From assembly GCF_905220415.1 (NCBI RefSeq), contig NC_059550.1, positions 10,356,501 through 10,420,500 on the forward strand: DNA of 64,000 nt. The letters run 5' to 3'. This document shows positions 37,741 to 50,182 of the stretch, piece by piece. The DNA is from Colias croceus. Its lineage: Eukaryota; Arthropoda; Insecta; Lepidoptera; Pieridae. How positions within the stretch are numbered: position 1 is the first letter of the stretch; every line of letters starts with the position of its first letter. Under the pieces are notes generated by a model. That model had not been told where the DNA came from and did no database searches. It saw only the letters and a program-made list of their open reading frames with translations. Made by a program: the position numbers and the translations under genes.

Positions 37741-37894
37741 GTTTCAACCGACCAATTCGACACCATTCCGCATCAAACAAAAAAAGAATCACGTAAATCG
37801 GTTCAGAAACCTCGGAGTAATCGGTGTACATACATAAAAAAAAATATACCGGCCCAATTGATAACCTCCTCCTTTTTTTTGAAGTCGGTTAAAA
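37741..37894 (+). mobile_element. Dispersed retroposon-like repeat, copy 1
   Basis: Shares ggttcagaaacctcggagta, atcggtgtacatacat and cctcctcctttttttt with 48340-48534, both ending gaagtcggttaa. A fragment of the same end in inverse orientation lies near 31877-31900. Confidence 0.65.
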
Positions 37895-37945
37895 ACCACC
37901 TAACAAATCTATTAAACTTAATTTTAAAATAACGAAAATCATCAA

Positions 37946-38016
37946 TAGATGGCGCTATATACAATTACCACCTGTGATTACCACATTGTAATTACGATTG
38001 TAAATAGCGCCATCTA
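37946..38016. mobile_element. Small MITE with TAGATGGCGCTAT ends
   Basis: Left end tagatggcgctat (37946-37958) and right end atagcgccatcta (38004-38016) are inverted. The 71-bp element is immediately upstream of the mRpS12 promoter region. Confidence 0.6.
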
Positions 38017-38214
38017 GTATAAGAACTGTTTCCAAATATTCATAACGCCAATCGTTCTCGTAATATGCTTGCAAATTTATTTTAAATTAATGCGATCTTG
38101 GATCTTTTTGTCATTTTTATATTTATTTGTACTGAAATAATAAAATATACAGCTGGAGATAACTTATTTTTTATCATTAGCGACATATCCAAACAAGTAT
38201 CCAAACAAGGAATT

Positions 38215-38428
38215 GTCATCTGTCAAGTGTCAAAGTCAAAATCCTAGAAATTGCAGGTTATGTTTTGATCGGGAAATTTTTGAATTGGAATAATATTTAT
38301 AAATAAAAACTGCGGTCGAGGTAAACGCAAATCTTTTTTTTTTTATCGATAATTGTTTAAATCTTCTTTCCCTAGAAATGTTTTGAAAGTATCGTCTAAC
38401 TATCTAACCTAACATTTATTTGTTTTAG
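38215..38428 (+). promoter_or_regulatory. Likely promoter, leader exon and first intron of mRpS12
   Basis: TATA-less sequence with repeated gtca words (tgtcatctgtcaagtgtcaa). A leader ends gcggtcgag|gtaaac at 38320 and rejoins at tgttttag|ATG (38428/38429). The start codon directly follows an acceptor, so a noncoding first exon is expected. Confidence 0.45.
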
Positions 38429-41400
38429 ATGAACTTTTTAAGGAAAGGCATTTCTCTCCTTTCCCTTGGTATAAGAACACAATGCAGCACTTATCAAGGT
38501 AAAATTGTATTTATTTTATTTGTCGTAGTCTTAACGTAGTAATCTCACTAATATTGTTTTTGTTTGTTAAGCTAAGTTGGTTAGCTATTTTTGGCATCAT
38601 ATCTTTGAATTTATTTCTGTTTAATAACAAATGATAATTAATTGATAGTAAATTTACTAACCATTAGGGCTAGGTAATTTCATTTTACTAATTCTAATAA
38701 GAAAACGCGTTTAAGATGTTGACAAAACTCATTTAAAATTAGTTTATGGGGATACATGTCATGAATGTATCCAAATACACCATAACTGTCTGACTGAAAC
38801 AAAACATTTCAATTTAATGCAAATATCTAACTATTTAAATCCTATATGAAAATATTGTTTTGTTACATTTGAATATTTAAGACGAGTGAAAGTTTTGCTT
38901 GTAATCACAACCTACCTATAACCTGATAATAATTACGTATTATCAATTTGTTGTTGTATACCATAATTCCAGGAATTAAATTTTGTTTTTTATATTATAC
39001 AATGCAATCAACAACTCAATTTATTTAACCTATGTCACTATGACTAAAAATTTCACTTGTGAATACAATGACACATCATAAATCTAAATCTGTTCAGTGG
39101 TTTGGGTGTAAGGAGGTGGCAAAGAAATAAATATAAATCTATACTATAATATTATAAAGGTGAAGAGTTTATTTGTTTGTTTGAATGCGCTAATTTCAGG
39201 AACTACTGGTTCGTTTTGAAAATTTCTTTCGGTGTTCAATAGCCCATTTATCGATGTAGGTTATATATCATCTCGCTAAGACAAACAGGGTTAAACCGCG
39301 GAGCATAGCTAGTAAATATATACATATGCTTGAAAAACATAACCCTTCTTTTGCAGTTGATTAAAAATTAATGTCATCAAAAGTTATTCCATTGTAAAAT
39401 ATTTATTTATGTCCATCTATTAAATGCCCTCTTGCTAATGTCGGAATTAACAGCATTATTCTTCTTTCTACCAAATTTATATCTGGTTTCTTTTGCAAGT
39501 GGAACACTCAGGCAGGCAATTTAAAATTATGTTTTTGTCAATAAGTTTCATACCCAAAATACATAATATTATGTATTTTGTATAAGTTAAACATAGCGTA
39601 AAATCTTTGTAATCCACTTCACATAATTTGCCATGGCATGACAATAATTCCTCTTGGTTATACCTATGCTATTTCAGCACCATACATAATTCTCATATAA
39701 TCCTACTAATATTATAAAAGCGAAATTTTGTATGTATGTGTGTGTGTGTGTTTGTTACTCTTTCACGCAAATTCTACATTCTACTGAACTAATTACAATG
39801 AAAATTAGCACACAATATATAGAGGGTAACTTGTATTAACACATAGGATAGGAAATCTAGTTGTTTATATAAACAAATTTCATTTAGTATTTACTGCCAC
39901 TACTACTACTCCTAAAAATGTATTTTTAACATAACAATGTCACAAGGACTGCCGATAGAAGGAAAATATTATAATTAACACAGAATTTTGGTACCTATTC
40001 AAATTTATAATTTCATTGCATGTTGGAGACATGAAGCGATTCCATTATCCCATATTTACCTATTATTATTTTTTCGCATTATTTTTTTTAGTTGTTTGAA
40101 AAGTGTTCAATGCAGCTAAAGAAGTTTTAACAACAATAATTTTAGGCAGTCAACAAAATATAATCCCTCTGAAAATAGTTACATACTGCATCATAAAGGG
40201 TTAACTAAGTTTCTAGAGCAATACATAACACATTATTACATAGGAAATGTCACATAGTCGATGTGGACATCTGCGCCACTTGTGCAGCTGCTATAACTGC
40301 AATCGAAAATATATCTTACCCGTTTGAGATAAGGTCCATTATTGTGTGCGTTTTCGGTAATATTTTTGGGGACACGTCGCGCCCGTCTTTACGTAGAACC
40401 CTTCCGTATAGTACGGGATTATGTCCGTTCAATGTTGTAGCATTAGCAAAACAGTTTATTTATTTTTTTTATTTCTATAGCTTTGTTTGTAAAATGAATA
40501 ACTGTATAGTGAAATCTTACCTTCATTGACTCCCTGATGCGAATACACTTATATGATATTACTAGATTTCCGCCCGCGGCTTCGCCCGCGTTTTCAAAGG
40601 AAAACCCGCATAGTTCCTGTTCCCGTGGGATTTCCGGGATAAAACCTATCCTATGTGTTAATCCAAGTTACCCTCTATATATGTGCTAAATTTCATTGTA
40701 ATCGGATCAGTAGTTTTTACGTGAAAGAGTAACAAACATCCATACTTCCATACTTACAAACTTTCGCCTTTATAATAGTATTGAGATTTTATTAATAAGT
40801 TAGATACCACTCATTGACAAAAATGTTTTGAAAATGTGCCACAATTCTCTGGAGAATTATACAGGGTTATTTGTAAAACACCGGCAACCTCGCAGGACAA
40901 GATAGCTAACATCATAAGTAACCACATTTGATCTACGACTTTTGGCATAACGCAATAAATTATTTTTAAATGATTTTTTAAGCTTTTATTGTACTCTCCT
41001 AACATTTGTAAGTCTATGTTCTATTCATTATTGAAAGGACGACGCGACGCCCCCTTTCCCCTCCCGTTCGCTTCTTGTTTACGTAATTTTTGGAATGCGC
41101 GTAGAGTTTATAATATTCAAATAGAAAATTAAATGAATATTTATTTTTGTATGAAAATAAAATCTAACAAATTATCAAAAGTCGTAGAACAAATATTGTT
41201 ACTTATTATGTTAGCTATCTTGTCCTTCGAGGTTGCTGGTGTTTTACAAGTAACCCTGTATATTAAATACGTACCTTCTTGTTAATCAAAAGTCAAAACT
41301 ATCTTAATTTCTCTAGTTTTTCTGCTACCGGTACCTCCAAATAAGGGTTGCGAGTGTCGCAAGGGTGCATGAGTCAGCAACTGACCAGAGTCCGGTAATC

Positions 41401-44400
41401 CCGTCCACACCTCACTGTGCATATTGTGCTATTTTAGATGTGGAGCACCTTTTTTGTTTTGCAATTTAAGCAAAAATGTATATGGATGTCAAATTTCTGT
41501 ATAATTCGATCAGCCTTGCCTTTACTTGAAAGAAATATGGTATTTACCGCCATTATGTATAATATTTGTATTACCGTCGTTAAATTCATATTCGTAAATA
41601 AGTTTGATTTTATGTTTCTTGCATACTCTTATTATTGTTTTAAACAATAACAAACGAAACACAAACATCGTCTAAAAAGCTGCGTTATATTTTACGTATC
41701 TATCCATTCACAATTCTGAACCAAATGTGTCGCACCTCTGCTCCAAGAGTGATTTGCAGATTGGACGACGATTTCATTCAGAGTACCTACTACCTACCCT
41801 CGTTCCGACAAAAGTCGTCCTTGTGACAGGACTCAATAGCACCCGCTCTAATTGAAGACCCTGATATCTCCATAATATCAAATCTGTCAATTTGTGGTAA
41901 ACGGAGATGATAGTGAATACTATGGCTTCAATGGGTCACTATTGCACTTTTGGAATTGATAGTTTAAATGTACTTTGATGTGAAATGTATATTCTTTACA
42001 ATAGATTCTTGTAAAGTGGATGATGACTTGTAAGTTGGAGCTGACCACTGAAAACGTTTTGTGGTAACATTACTACTAATAAAAGACTCTTTTGTTAGTG
42101 TATTTAAATCAATATTATGTGGACAGCTAATTTTATATAATCATCGGTATTGCTCTGTTTCTAAAATAACAATATTCAAATTACTCCAATAATATTTGAT
42201 TCATTAACTTTACAATCTCCCACACTAACTGCTTAGTAGCCATTATTTATAATTCGCATTTCAATAATATTTATGATAGGGTTACGCCAAACGAACAAAT
42301 CGTATTGTTTAATAAACACTTTCCATTAAACAAATACTTGACTATACACTGAAAAATGAAAACACAGCCCTACAAAAATAACGGGTTGACGTAAAGAGTT
42401 TGTACACTGCGGTGCATGCGTGGGAGTTTAATGTATCAAACTTTCTCATAGATCTGACCATTGTGGATCAGATTTTTTTGTAAGGAAGTACGGCCAATAA
42501 TACGTATAGTTTGAGTGCGTTTTAGCGAATACCTATGTTTGTGGGCGGATTTGTAAATAGTATTGTTTATTTGTGTGGTCCTGTTTGATATTCGATTTGA
42601 AATGTAACTGTACGTTTTGATAGATCGTTTATGTATGTGTATAGATTCCGTTTCATAAACCTATCGTATTTATGAAACGGAGCGGAATTTTATTTTCTAT
42701 AACTTTAAAAATAACAATTTCTCTATTGCATTTAAACGCTTCCTTAAAAACAATTTTTCGATGAATTGAAAATTCGTTTTAGTAAAGAATGTAAGTATAA
42801 TAATTTGTAGCATTACAATCAGGTATAAAGGCAATATATAAGTTATTTTAAGAAATGCTTCGAATAAAAGATTAAAGTGGAGATAAACATTCCTAAATTC
42901 AACTAAGATTAAAACTTTCATCCCAGTTATTTTTTCATTTACGCCGCAAAATAGACGTGTGCCCGATATAAGAAAAAAATTTTATTAATATTTGACCAAA
43001 TGGAAGTTTGTTGAATATATTGTCCAGTGTGATGTCTATTTCAATCCTTTGCTCTAATTCCACCTTCCGAGAATGAAAAATTACTATTGCAATTCATTTT
43101 GGGATTACATGTGCAGTTTGGGCCCATCATTGTGGTGAATGACTGATTTTTTTCGTTGACAATTGCGAAAAAGATTTGGTATTATCTGATAAAGTTGCAT
43201 TCTGAGTGCTATTTACTTATACAAATATGATTTACAACTTTCTGGGAAGACACAATGCTCCCGTAGATGCAGCTCAACTCTTGCCTATTATTTTTTTGGT
43301 ACGGGGTTTTTTTGCACACAAGTGTAACGAGAGTGAGGCTTGTAGGGTTGTCTCTGTGAATAAATATATCCGAAAAGGATAGTATTGCGTCTAGATATTC
43401 TGATTATTGATTCATTAGATTAAAAGTACTAGAGTTAAGTATTTGTAGGTGAATGATACAAACGTTTATGAAAATAAATTTTGTTTAGCATTAAAAATAG
43501 CAAATATTAGAAAAATAAGTAGTTATTAACAAATATCCTCATTGGATCCGTGTAATAACTTGTTAATATTAAATTTTCACGCATATCACATTTCACGTAA
43601 GTTTTATTTAATTATTACCATTGCAATTTAACTGCAAATTGTAAACCCTGAATATGACAGTAGATAATTTCAAAACTGTGTCCGTCATCTGCGGACAATG
43701 CCCACTATTAACGGATTATAATCCGCAAAAAGAGCAGGTACAGTTTGGCGTTGAGTAACCGCCACGAGCGGTAGCGTTTTGATACTTTACAGTTTATGAC
43801 GTGGCTAATAAAATGCGTTTTAAGCGGATTATAAAGTGCTTTTTCTGAGACTTGCCAATTGCTGGTTTAGTACAAAAATCATAAATATAAGAGGATCAAT
43901 AATAAAAGAATCCCGTTTTTTAAGTTGAAATAGAATTTTATATTTAAGGTACCTTCGCCATTTTAATTTTTAATCTTAAATTTAGTCCTTATAATTGTTC
44001 ATATCTGTAATCCTTTTAACGATTCACACAGCCAAACTTTAACAGATTGCGACGATCATTTTACATAATATAATTTTATATTATCAACAGCATTAAGCTC
44101 ATACCTTGATCCCTACTAAAATATTTGCGCTAGGCAGATGCAAAGTTGTCAATCCCAGGAGACAGCAGGGGATTATCTGCAACAATAACACTGACGTGAC
44201 TGGCCAGTGGCCGAGCGTGTGTTATTTTAGCCAGCAAATATGTCTGAAACGTGTCCCTGGAACGCTGGAAGTGATATAAGGATATGTTTTGGTTCCCTGG
44301 TAGCTGACTGTTTGCGTTGCGGCTTAGAATTGTGGTAAAGAAATGCTAAGCTATAGTCATAAAATAATTACTTCCATTTGTTGAACCATTATATTCATCT

Positions 44401-47400
44401 TACTAGATCAAGCAGAATTCGTGCACTTAAACCATGCGTAGTCTTGCCATATGGACATTTAAATCTAATAAACGTTAATATTTTTTCCAATGGTAGGAGA
44501 TTAGTATCAAAACCAAACTAAGTCGTTAATCGTTATTTAAATAAAACAGTCAGCCTGAGAATCAACATCAATATCTGTATCTACAGTTAGCTATCTCGCC
44601 AGTTTCAGAACAGCACGAATATCACACTAGTTTTATTTCTTCTTCTTATTATGGTTAGAGTATAAATTAAAAAGTTTGTTGCTAAAATCAACCTTACATT
44701 AAGTTTAAATTCCAACTTCCAGTATTAGGTACTCTTAGAAGAGAGGTTAATGTGTTGATGTCAAAGCCACATAAGTTTCTAGGTGCACTTTTACTTTGTT
44801 CTGTCCACAACATAAGGTGTGCATGTACCGCTACTCTCATCAATAAATCGATAAAGGTGTGATCACTGATCACACAGCACCTTTCATGCCAAGACCACAC
44901 TTGGTGCAGACCGTATCGAATGGACCCGAATGTGTCAATCATAGTACCGCTATCGAATTTGCGGGAAATGTAGCTGTGTGAATTGCAAAATTTGCGGATT
45001 TTGCATGGGAATCACCCTTTGTTGTGCATATGTGATAGATTTGTCAAGGGGTTTTTATCAAATAGCTTTTTCATGTGAGTTCATTTTATTTTGGAATACA
45101 AAGAAGACGTCACTGTAATTTAGAGTATTTTTAAAAGGTTTATTAAAGTTAATACAGCCATATAAGATATGAGTGAATTCATACGACATATTTTAATTTG
45201 ATTAAAACTGTTGGTCTAGAAATATTTAAGAGCAAAGATGCAAAATATTTGGTTATACAAAATGTTATCGGTCTCCTATTACATATTGAATAATGGACGT
45301 TCCACAATTTTGAATACAAGAAGAAGCTTTGAATAAAGTGTGAAATTCCCCAAAATTTACCTCTAATAGAAATGGTACACATCTTACAATTTATTCACGA
45401 AAAGTCTGCTTTTGTATGCGGAAGATAAACCCTTTCATTTGCAGCTTAATCCCTGCTCTACAATTGAAACAATCACCAGAACGCCTCCTATACAGTTGTT
45501 ACAAAATTCAGGCTCTGAAGATAAAACATTTTATACCTTACTCACCTGTAATAAGATTTAAGGTACCTCTCGAGGTAGATAATCCGCGAAGTGGCGTGTT
45601 AGCACCTGCCTATTCATACATAACGGTGAAGTGTTTGTCCTTTTGTCATAAACAATATGAAATAATGAAAAATAATAACTGTTCCTAATCCACTAAATAA
45701 AAGGCTTGGATGTCTAGCCAAGCCATATGTTCTATATTGTCGTACTTTGTTAATGTGAATAGGATAACCTAGGATTTTCAAAAGCAATAACTAGCCTAAC
45801 TTACGCCTGCAAAAAATACCTAATGGTAGATAAATTCCAGTCACGTGTGCACACGTGTATTTTTTTAACAATTACAATTATGATTTTCAGCAATAACTCA
45901 GGCCGCCACAACAGCCAGTCAGCCAGCAGTAAGCCAAGGTTTAATCTCGAGGGCCATGGCGTCCCTCGCGCAAATGCACAAGACGGGACCTCACATCAAA
46001 TATAGGAAATCTAGAAACCCTCTGCTAGGAAATCCTTTTGCCAAGGTAATATATACGAAAAGAAGTAATCTAAAAGAATGTTGGACGTAGGTAATGTCTT
46101 CGTGGTTTATTTAGTTATTTAAAAGTAGGCACATTAATCTTACGACTATTATAAGCAGGATAGTTTGTGATCAGCTCAATACTTCACGCAAAAGCGTGTC
46201 ATAAGAATTAAATTATTTTGCATAATATAGATTAAAAACTGCGGATTGGTGTTTGTTTAAATAAAGCAGTGTTTATGTATTTAGGTACTTATCGGTTTAA
46301 AGTGATGTCAGCTCTATGTTATTTTACCGAACCTACTGATCCGATTGTCCCGAAATTTTAAGTACCTACCTACTTACTACTTACAGATAGATTTTTGCAT
46401 GTTTATTTATTAATTTTGTACATAACAGTTGTTATTTTTATAACTTTCAATTTTATAGAAACAACTGGATTTTAAACATTAACGTATGGCAGATACATTT
46501 TATACCTACTAGAATAACACTTTAACGTACATTAATTGTAATTACAATTGCAACTTAACCGTTCCAGGTATATTAATTGTAATTACAATCGCGACTTTAC
46601 CATTCCAGGGATATTAATTGTAATTACAATCGCGACTTTACCATTCCAGGGATATTAATTGTAATTACAATCGCGACTTTACCATTCCAGGGATACTAAT
46701 TGTAATTACAATCGCGACTTTACCATTCCAGGGATATTAATTGTAATTACAATCGCGACTTTACCATTCCAGGGATATTAATTGTAATTACAATCGTGAC
46801 TTTACCATTCCAGGGATACTAATTGTAATTACAATTGCAACTTAACCGTTCCAGGGATATTAATTGTAATTACAATCGCGACTTTACCATTCCAGGGATA
46901 TTAATTGTAATTACAATTGCAACTTAACCATTCCAGGGTGTAGTACTAAAGACGCTAATAAAGAAGCCAAAGAAGCCGAACTCAGCGAACCGCAAGTGTG
47001 TGCTCGTGCGCCTCTCGAACGGCAAAGAGATGGTCGCGTACGTGCCCGGCATTGGGCACAACTTGCAGGAGCATAACATCGTGCTCGTTAGGGTTGGACG
47101 GTGAGTTTTAGTTATTTATCGATTAATAAAGTAACTTTTAGGGTTTTGTATTGAGAAGAAATCGAGTATTAAAAGAAGTTGTGTATCCAACAGACTAGAA
47201 ATGAAGTCGATCGAACCGTTTTCTAGGTCTTAATGGTGTTTCATGTTTGTTTTAACTAATTATTCTTATAGCTTAGCCTATGCAAATTGTGTTTTACTTA
47301 CTATAGATATAAATATTATCACTATCACAATTTAAAACAAACTTTGTAAATTTTCTACAAGCGGTGAAGTCGCGCGCGGAAAGCTCGTAATATTTAATAA

Positions 47401-48005
47401 CTATAACTAATGGAAGGGTCCATTTTTAATCATTCTATCAGCTTTAAATGAAACATGAAGGCAATTTAGAAATACTTAATTATTATTATAGACTTTAAAG
47501 AAATAATTTTGCAAACTAGTCGGACTCTTTTTTCGTTATTTATTGAAGTGAAACTTCTTTATCGGGGTAGGAAAAAAATTTAGTGTAATATTTTTTCGTT
47601 ACGCGTGACATTTTTCCGTTAAGCGCCATCTTTTTCTTATCCCTACCACGCGTGATTCGACCATATTTCTGTAAAGTATAGTAAATTATATTTTTGAAAA
47701 ATAAGGTCATAAAGAAGTTTCACTTCTTACGTGTGTACACGCACACATTTTTTTTTTTTTTTTTTTATATGAAAGAAGGCAAACGAGCATGTGGATCGCC
47801 TGATGGAGGATGGATTTTTTGTTTATACTTTACACTTATAGAAATCGTCTATCGATATAATTATCTTTCTACTAAACCTTTTGTTATTATATTTCATTAA
47901 TTTCCTAATTTATTCGTTTTCAGTGTAAAAGATTGTCCCGGAGTGAAACTAAAGTGCGTGCGCGGGAAGTACGATCTGCCGCACGTGATCAAGCAGAAGG
48001 TGTAA
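38429..48005 (+). CDS. mRpS12: Mitochondrial small ribosomal subunit protein S12
   Basis: Coding exons are 38429-38498, 45891-46045, 46937-47100 and 47924-48005, all GT-AG and in phase, giving 156 residues. The N-terminal part (MNFLRKGISLLSLGIRTQCS) is a basic, hydrophobic mitochondrial targeting sequence. The core has the uS12 signatures: GVVLKTLIKKPKKPNSANRK, CVLVRLSNGKEMVAYVPGIG, HNLQEHNIVLVRVGR and PGVKLKCVRGKYDLPHV. uS12 sits at the decoding centre and helps control translation accuracy; the Drosophila orthologue is technical knockout. The length is close to, slightly above, the fly protein. Intron 1 is 7.4 kb and carries Helitron-like and MITE insertions. Intron 2 ends in a 41-bp tandem array whose last unit provides the acceptor of exon 3. 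Identification is firm. Confidence 0.97.
39138..39313 (+). mobile_element. Helitron-like short repeat in mRpS12 intron 1
   Basis: Starts TCTATACTATAATATTATAA and ends ccgcggagcatagctagt. It is related to 30344-30528. Confidence 0.6.
39701..39861 (+). mobile_element. Helitron-like short repeat, lacking the GC-rich tail
   Basis: Starts TCCTACTAATATTATAAAAG and ends aacacataggataggaaatctagt. The usual GC-rich hairpin before CTAGT is deleted. Confidence 0.5.
40561..40784 (-). mobile_element. Helitron-like short repeat, full length
   Basis: Starts ACTAGATTTCCGCCCGCGG and ends cctttataatagtattgaga. It includes the tcccgtgggatttccgggat block typical of the subfamily at 51795-52010. Confidence 0.65.
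40861..41259. mobile_element. MITE with about 80-bp imperfect inverted arms
   Basis: The left arm starts acagggttatttgtaaaaca and the right arm ends tgttttacaagtaaccctgt. The similarity runs inward through gacaagatagctaaca and ctacgacttttg. The centre holds a GC-richer stretch (ccccctttcccctcccgttc) and a TTACGTAA near 41083. It lies in mRpS12 intron 1. Confidence 0.7.
41345..41479 (+). pseudogene. Possible LINE zinc-knuckle remnant
   Basis: One frame reads HCAYCAILDVEHLFCF before a stop. The C-x2-C-x6-H-x3-C spacing resembles the C-terminal cysteine motif of R1/I-type LINEs. There is no flanking reverse transcriptase, so this is a weak call. Confidence 0.3.
42647..42681. repeat. 13-bp perfect hairpin
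   Basis: TCCGTTTCATAAA (42647-42659) and TTTATGAAACGGA (42669-42681) with a 9-base loop. It is in mRpS12 intron 1 with no known role. Confidence 0.6.
46531..46936 (+). repeat. 41-bp tandem array carrying a splice acceptor in every unit
   Basis: Ten units start at 46531, 46572, 46613, 46654, 46695, 46736, 46777, 46818, 46859 and 46900. Each has the perfect palindrome ATTGTAATTACAAT, a pyrimidine-rich actttaccattcc or acttaaccgttcc, and an AG followed by G. The AG of the last unit (46935-46936) is the mRpS12 exon 3 acceptor. Units fall into two types: cgcgactttacc (2-7 and 9, with one cgtgac variant) and tgcaacttaacc (1, 8 and 10). Confidence 0.95.
47545..47726. mobile_element. MITE with 18-bp perfect ends in mRpS12 intron 3
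   Basis: GAAGTGAAACTTCTTTAT (47545-47562) and ATAAAGAAGTTTCACTTC (47709-47726) are exact reverse complements. The 182-bp body has ggggtagg and ccctacc as a further inverted pair. Confidence 0.75.
47748..47812 (-). mobile_element. Truncated LINE/SINE tail with poly(A), minus strand
   Basis: A 19-base T run (47748-47766) is followed by gaaggcaaacgagcatgtgg and cgcctgatggagg, the inverse of the LINE 3' UTR words seen at 37300-37320. It sits between the MITE and exon 4 of mRpS12. Confidence 0.55.
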
Positions 48006-48339
48006 TGTAGTTGTCTAGTTTTGTATGTAGTTCAATATATTAGTTTAAGATTATGCTTTGTTTTACTGGAAATACCTTTACAATTATAGTTGCCTTAAAA
48101 TATAACAATAACATTTAAATTGATGATACACCAAGTTATTATAAACGTGTTGAGTCAATATATTACAGAGTTCCTATGACTACCTTCCGATTCCATCATC
48201 AAATCAGCTCTATGCCATGATAATGTTTCATCTCGCTATCCAATTTACATACGAATACAAAATTTCAGCTCAATCCGTTACTGGGAAGTGAATTAAAGTT
48301 ACTTGCTACATTTCAAATAAGTCATCAAGTACAGACAAA

Positions 48340-48534
48340 AATGCTCATAAAATAAAAACTACTGGGCCTATCCGAATAAAATGTTTATGGGACTAATTCG
48401 ACACCATCCCGCATCGAACAAAGAAAGAACCACGTAAATCGGTTCAGAAACCTCGGAGTAATCGGTGTACATACATAAAAAAAAATTATACCGGCCGAAT
48501 TGATAACCTCCTCCTTTTTTTTTGAAGTCGGTTA
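48340..48534 (+). mobile_element. Dispersed retroposon-like repeat, copy 2
   Basis: Same family and orientation as 37741-37894, with an extra upstream part (aaaactactgggcctatccg). It lies about 335 bp downstream of the mRpS12 stop. Confidence 0.6.
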
Positions 48535-48894
48535 ATAACGTGTTATAACAATAATATAGTTATAAAAATAATCTACATTCCAAATTCACCATAAGTACGT
48601 TGTAGGTACTATTATAATATATTCTGTGACATAAGTCCGTTGCTTTTTTTTGCTGACACTTGTGAACTGATAAATTTATATTTATTCATTTATTTTATAT
48701 TTATTTTATATTTATTCAATAAATAAATACTACGTAAATTAAAACTAAGAAATTTTGCACAAAAGGCCCTATAGTGCTCTATAAATCTATTATTTAAAGA
48801 ATGAAACAAATACATTTCACACGGCACATCAATTGCATAACAAAAATACATAAACGTACAAAGAACTAACAATGTATGTATTTATTGTATCACC

Positions 48895-48957
48895 ATTGGT
48901 TGCGTTTGCGCAAGCCGCGCCCATTTTACAAAACAGGGGTGAAACTTTATAACCCAC
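48895..48957 (+). promoter_or_regulatory. Shared distal element, copy 1 (CCAAT, TTGCGCAA, GC block)
   Basis: Order: ATTGGTTG (48895), TTGCGCAA (48906-48913), gccgcgccc, attttacaaaacag (48923-48936), then ttataa (about 48947). The same order recurs at 57972-58094. Each copy lies downstream of one bZIP gene. TTGCGCAA is the core of the C/EBP consensus. Confidence 0.5.
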
Positions 48958-50182
48958 ATAAAACTTACAGTAGTGAAAATGCTTCTGAACTTTTTATGGA
49001 TTTTATATTGCCCTGTTTTTTGCAGTTTTTAAGTCATTCTTTTGGGATTTTTTAGTTATAAAATAATCATACTTAGCTTGTTATTATAAACATTAATAAA
49101 GAACCTAATCTTTTTTAAGTATGAGGTTTTGCGTTGTTTATGTTACAATCTCTTCTAATGTCTGTTTTAAATATTCGTTAAAATATTTTGCATCCATTTA
49201 CACGATGCTATATAATAGGCACGACTATCTTGTATGTTATATAAGACGTCTAGAGATAAACCTTATTTGCAAGTTTGCAGATACATAGCTCAGAACCAAA
49301 TACATATAAAGACAACATCTATTTGTGTTTTTTTTTCTAAATACCATATTTTTATTGAAACATAATCAATTTTTATATGGTCATAGCTTGGCAAAAATTT
49401 AAAAATACTATTGACCCACAATATTAACTCAAAATATAAAAAAATAGTAGGTACTTGCTTAAACTTTTTGGTGTATTCAATTAATCACGTAATAAGTTTT
49501 TTTAACGTTTAGCCACAGTTTAGCTTAAACGTGGTGGTCCAAAAGTTTTAACATATTTCTGGTACATTAGTCTTCAATACTTTAAAATGAAGACCACCGT
49601 GACACTCCTGTACTATTGTTGCGTCACAAGGGATTACTTGTCGCAAGGATAATCGCTTTTTTCTTTTAAAACTATTGTTAATTTGATAATCTCCTACTTT
49701 TTGAAATTAACGGTAAAGTTGGATTTTAATTTTATTGATATATTGTTGCATTTAGTTCACAAAAAAATAATATTTAGGTACTTTAAATAATAGGTCTAAC
49801 TGAAATTCAAATCTTCAACATTTCATTGCATAACTAAATCTTTTAATTATTTATCAAAAGAAGGTTTAATTTAACGAAAATTAAATGAACTACTTGACTA
49901 TAAAAGGTTAACACCTTTTATAGCTCTAGTATGTCCTATTTCATTTAATATTTTTTAACAGATTAATAATCTCATATACTTTAGAAGTTTATTGAATGAT
50001 TATAATAAAAGTTTGGGGTAAGAATTAAAAGATAATATTTTATAAAAATATCATATAATTTAAGTTTCTTACAAGCTAATGCAGTCTGTCATTAAACTAA
50101 GTTTACAATAAATAATCTTATACACAAAATTGCACGCGAAATATTATACAATAATACAGCTTAACCTAAATTTTATATAATC

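Noticed and set aside
43700..43850. Palindrome cggattataatccg and a related gcggattata word
   Set aside because: Probably a MITE end, but the inverted boundaries could not be fixed by eye.
44694..44942. 82-codon minus-strand frame with protein-like composition
   Set aside because: It resembles decayed mobile-element coding sequence, but I could not match a motif and it lies within mRpS12 intron 1.
46531..46936. CRISPR-like regular array
   Set aside because: The 41-bp units are contiguous with no unique spacers, in a eukaryotic intron; it is a minisatellite.
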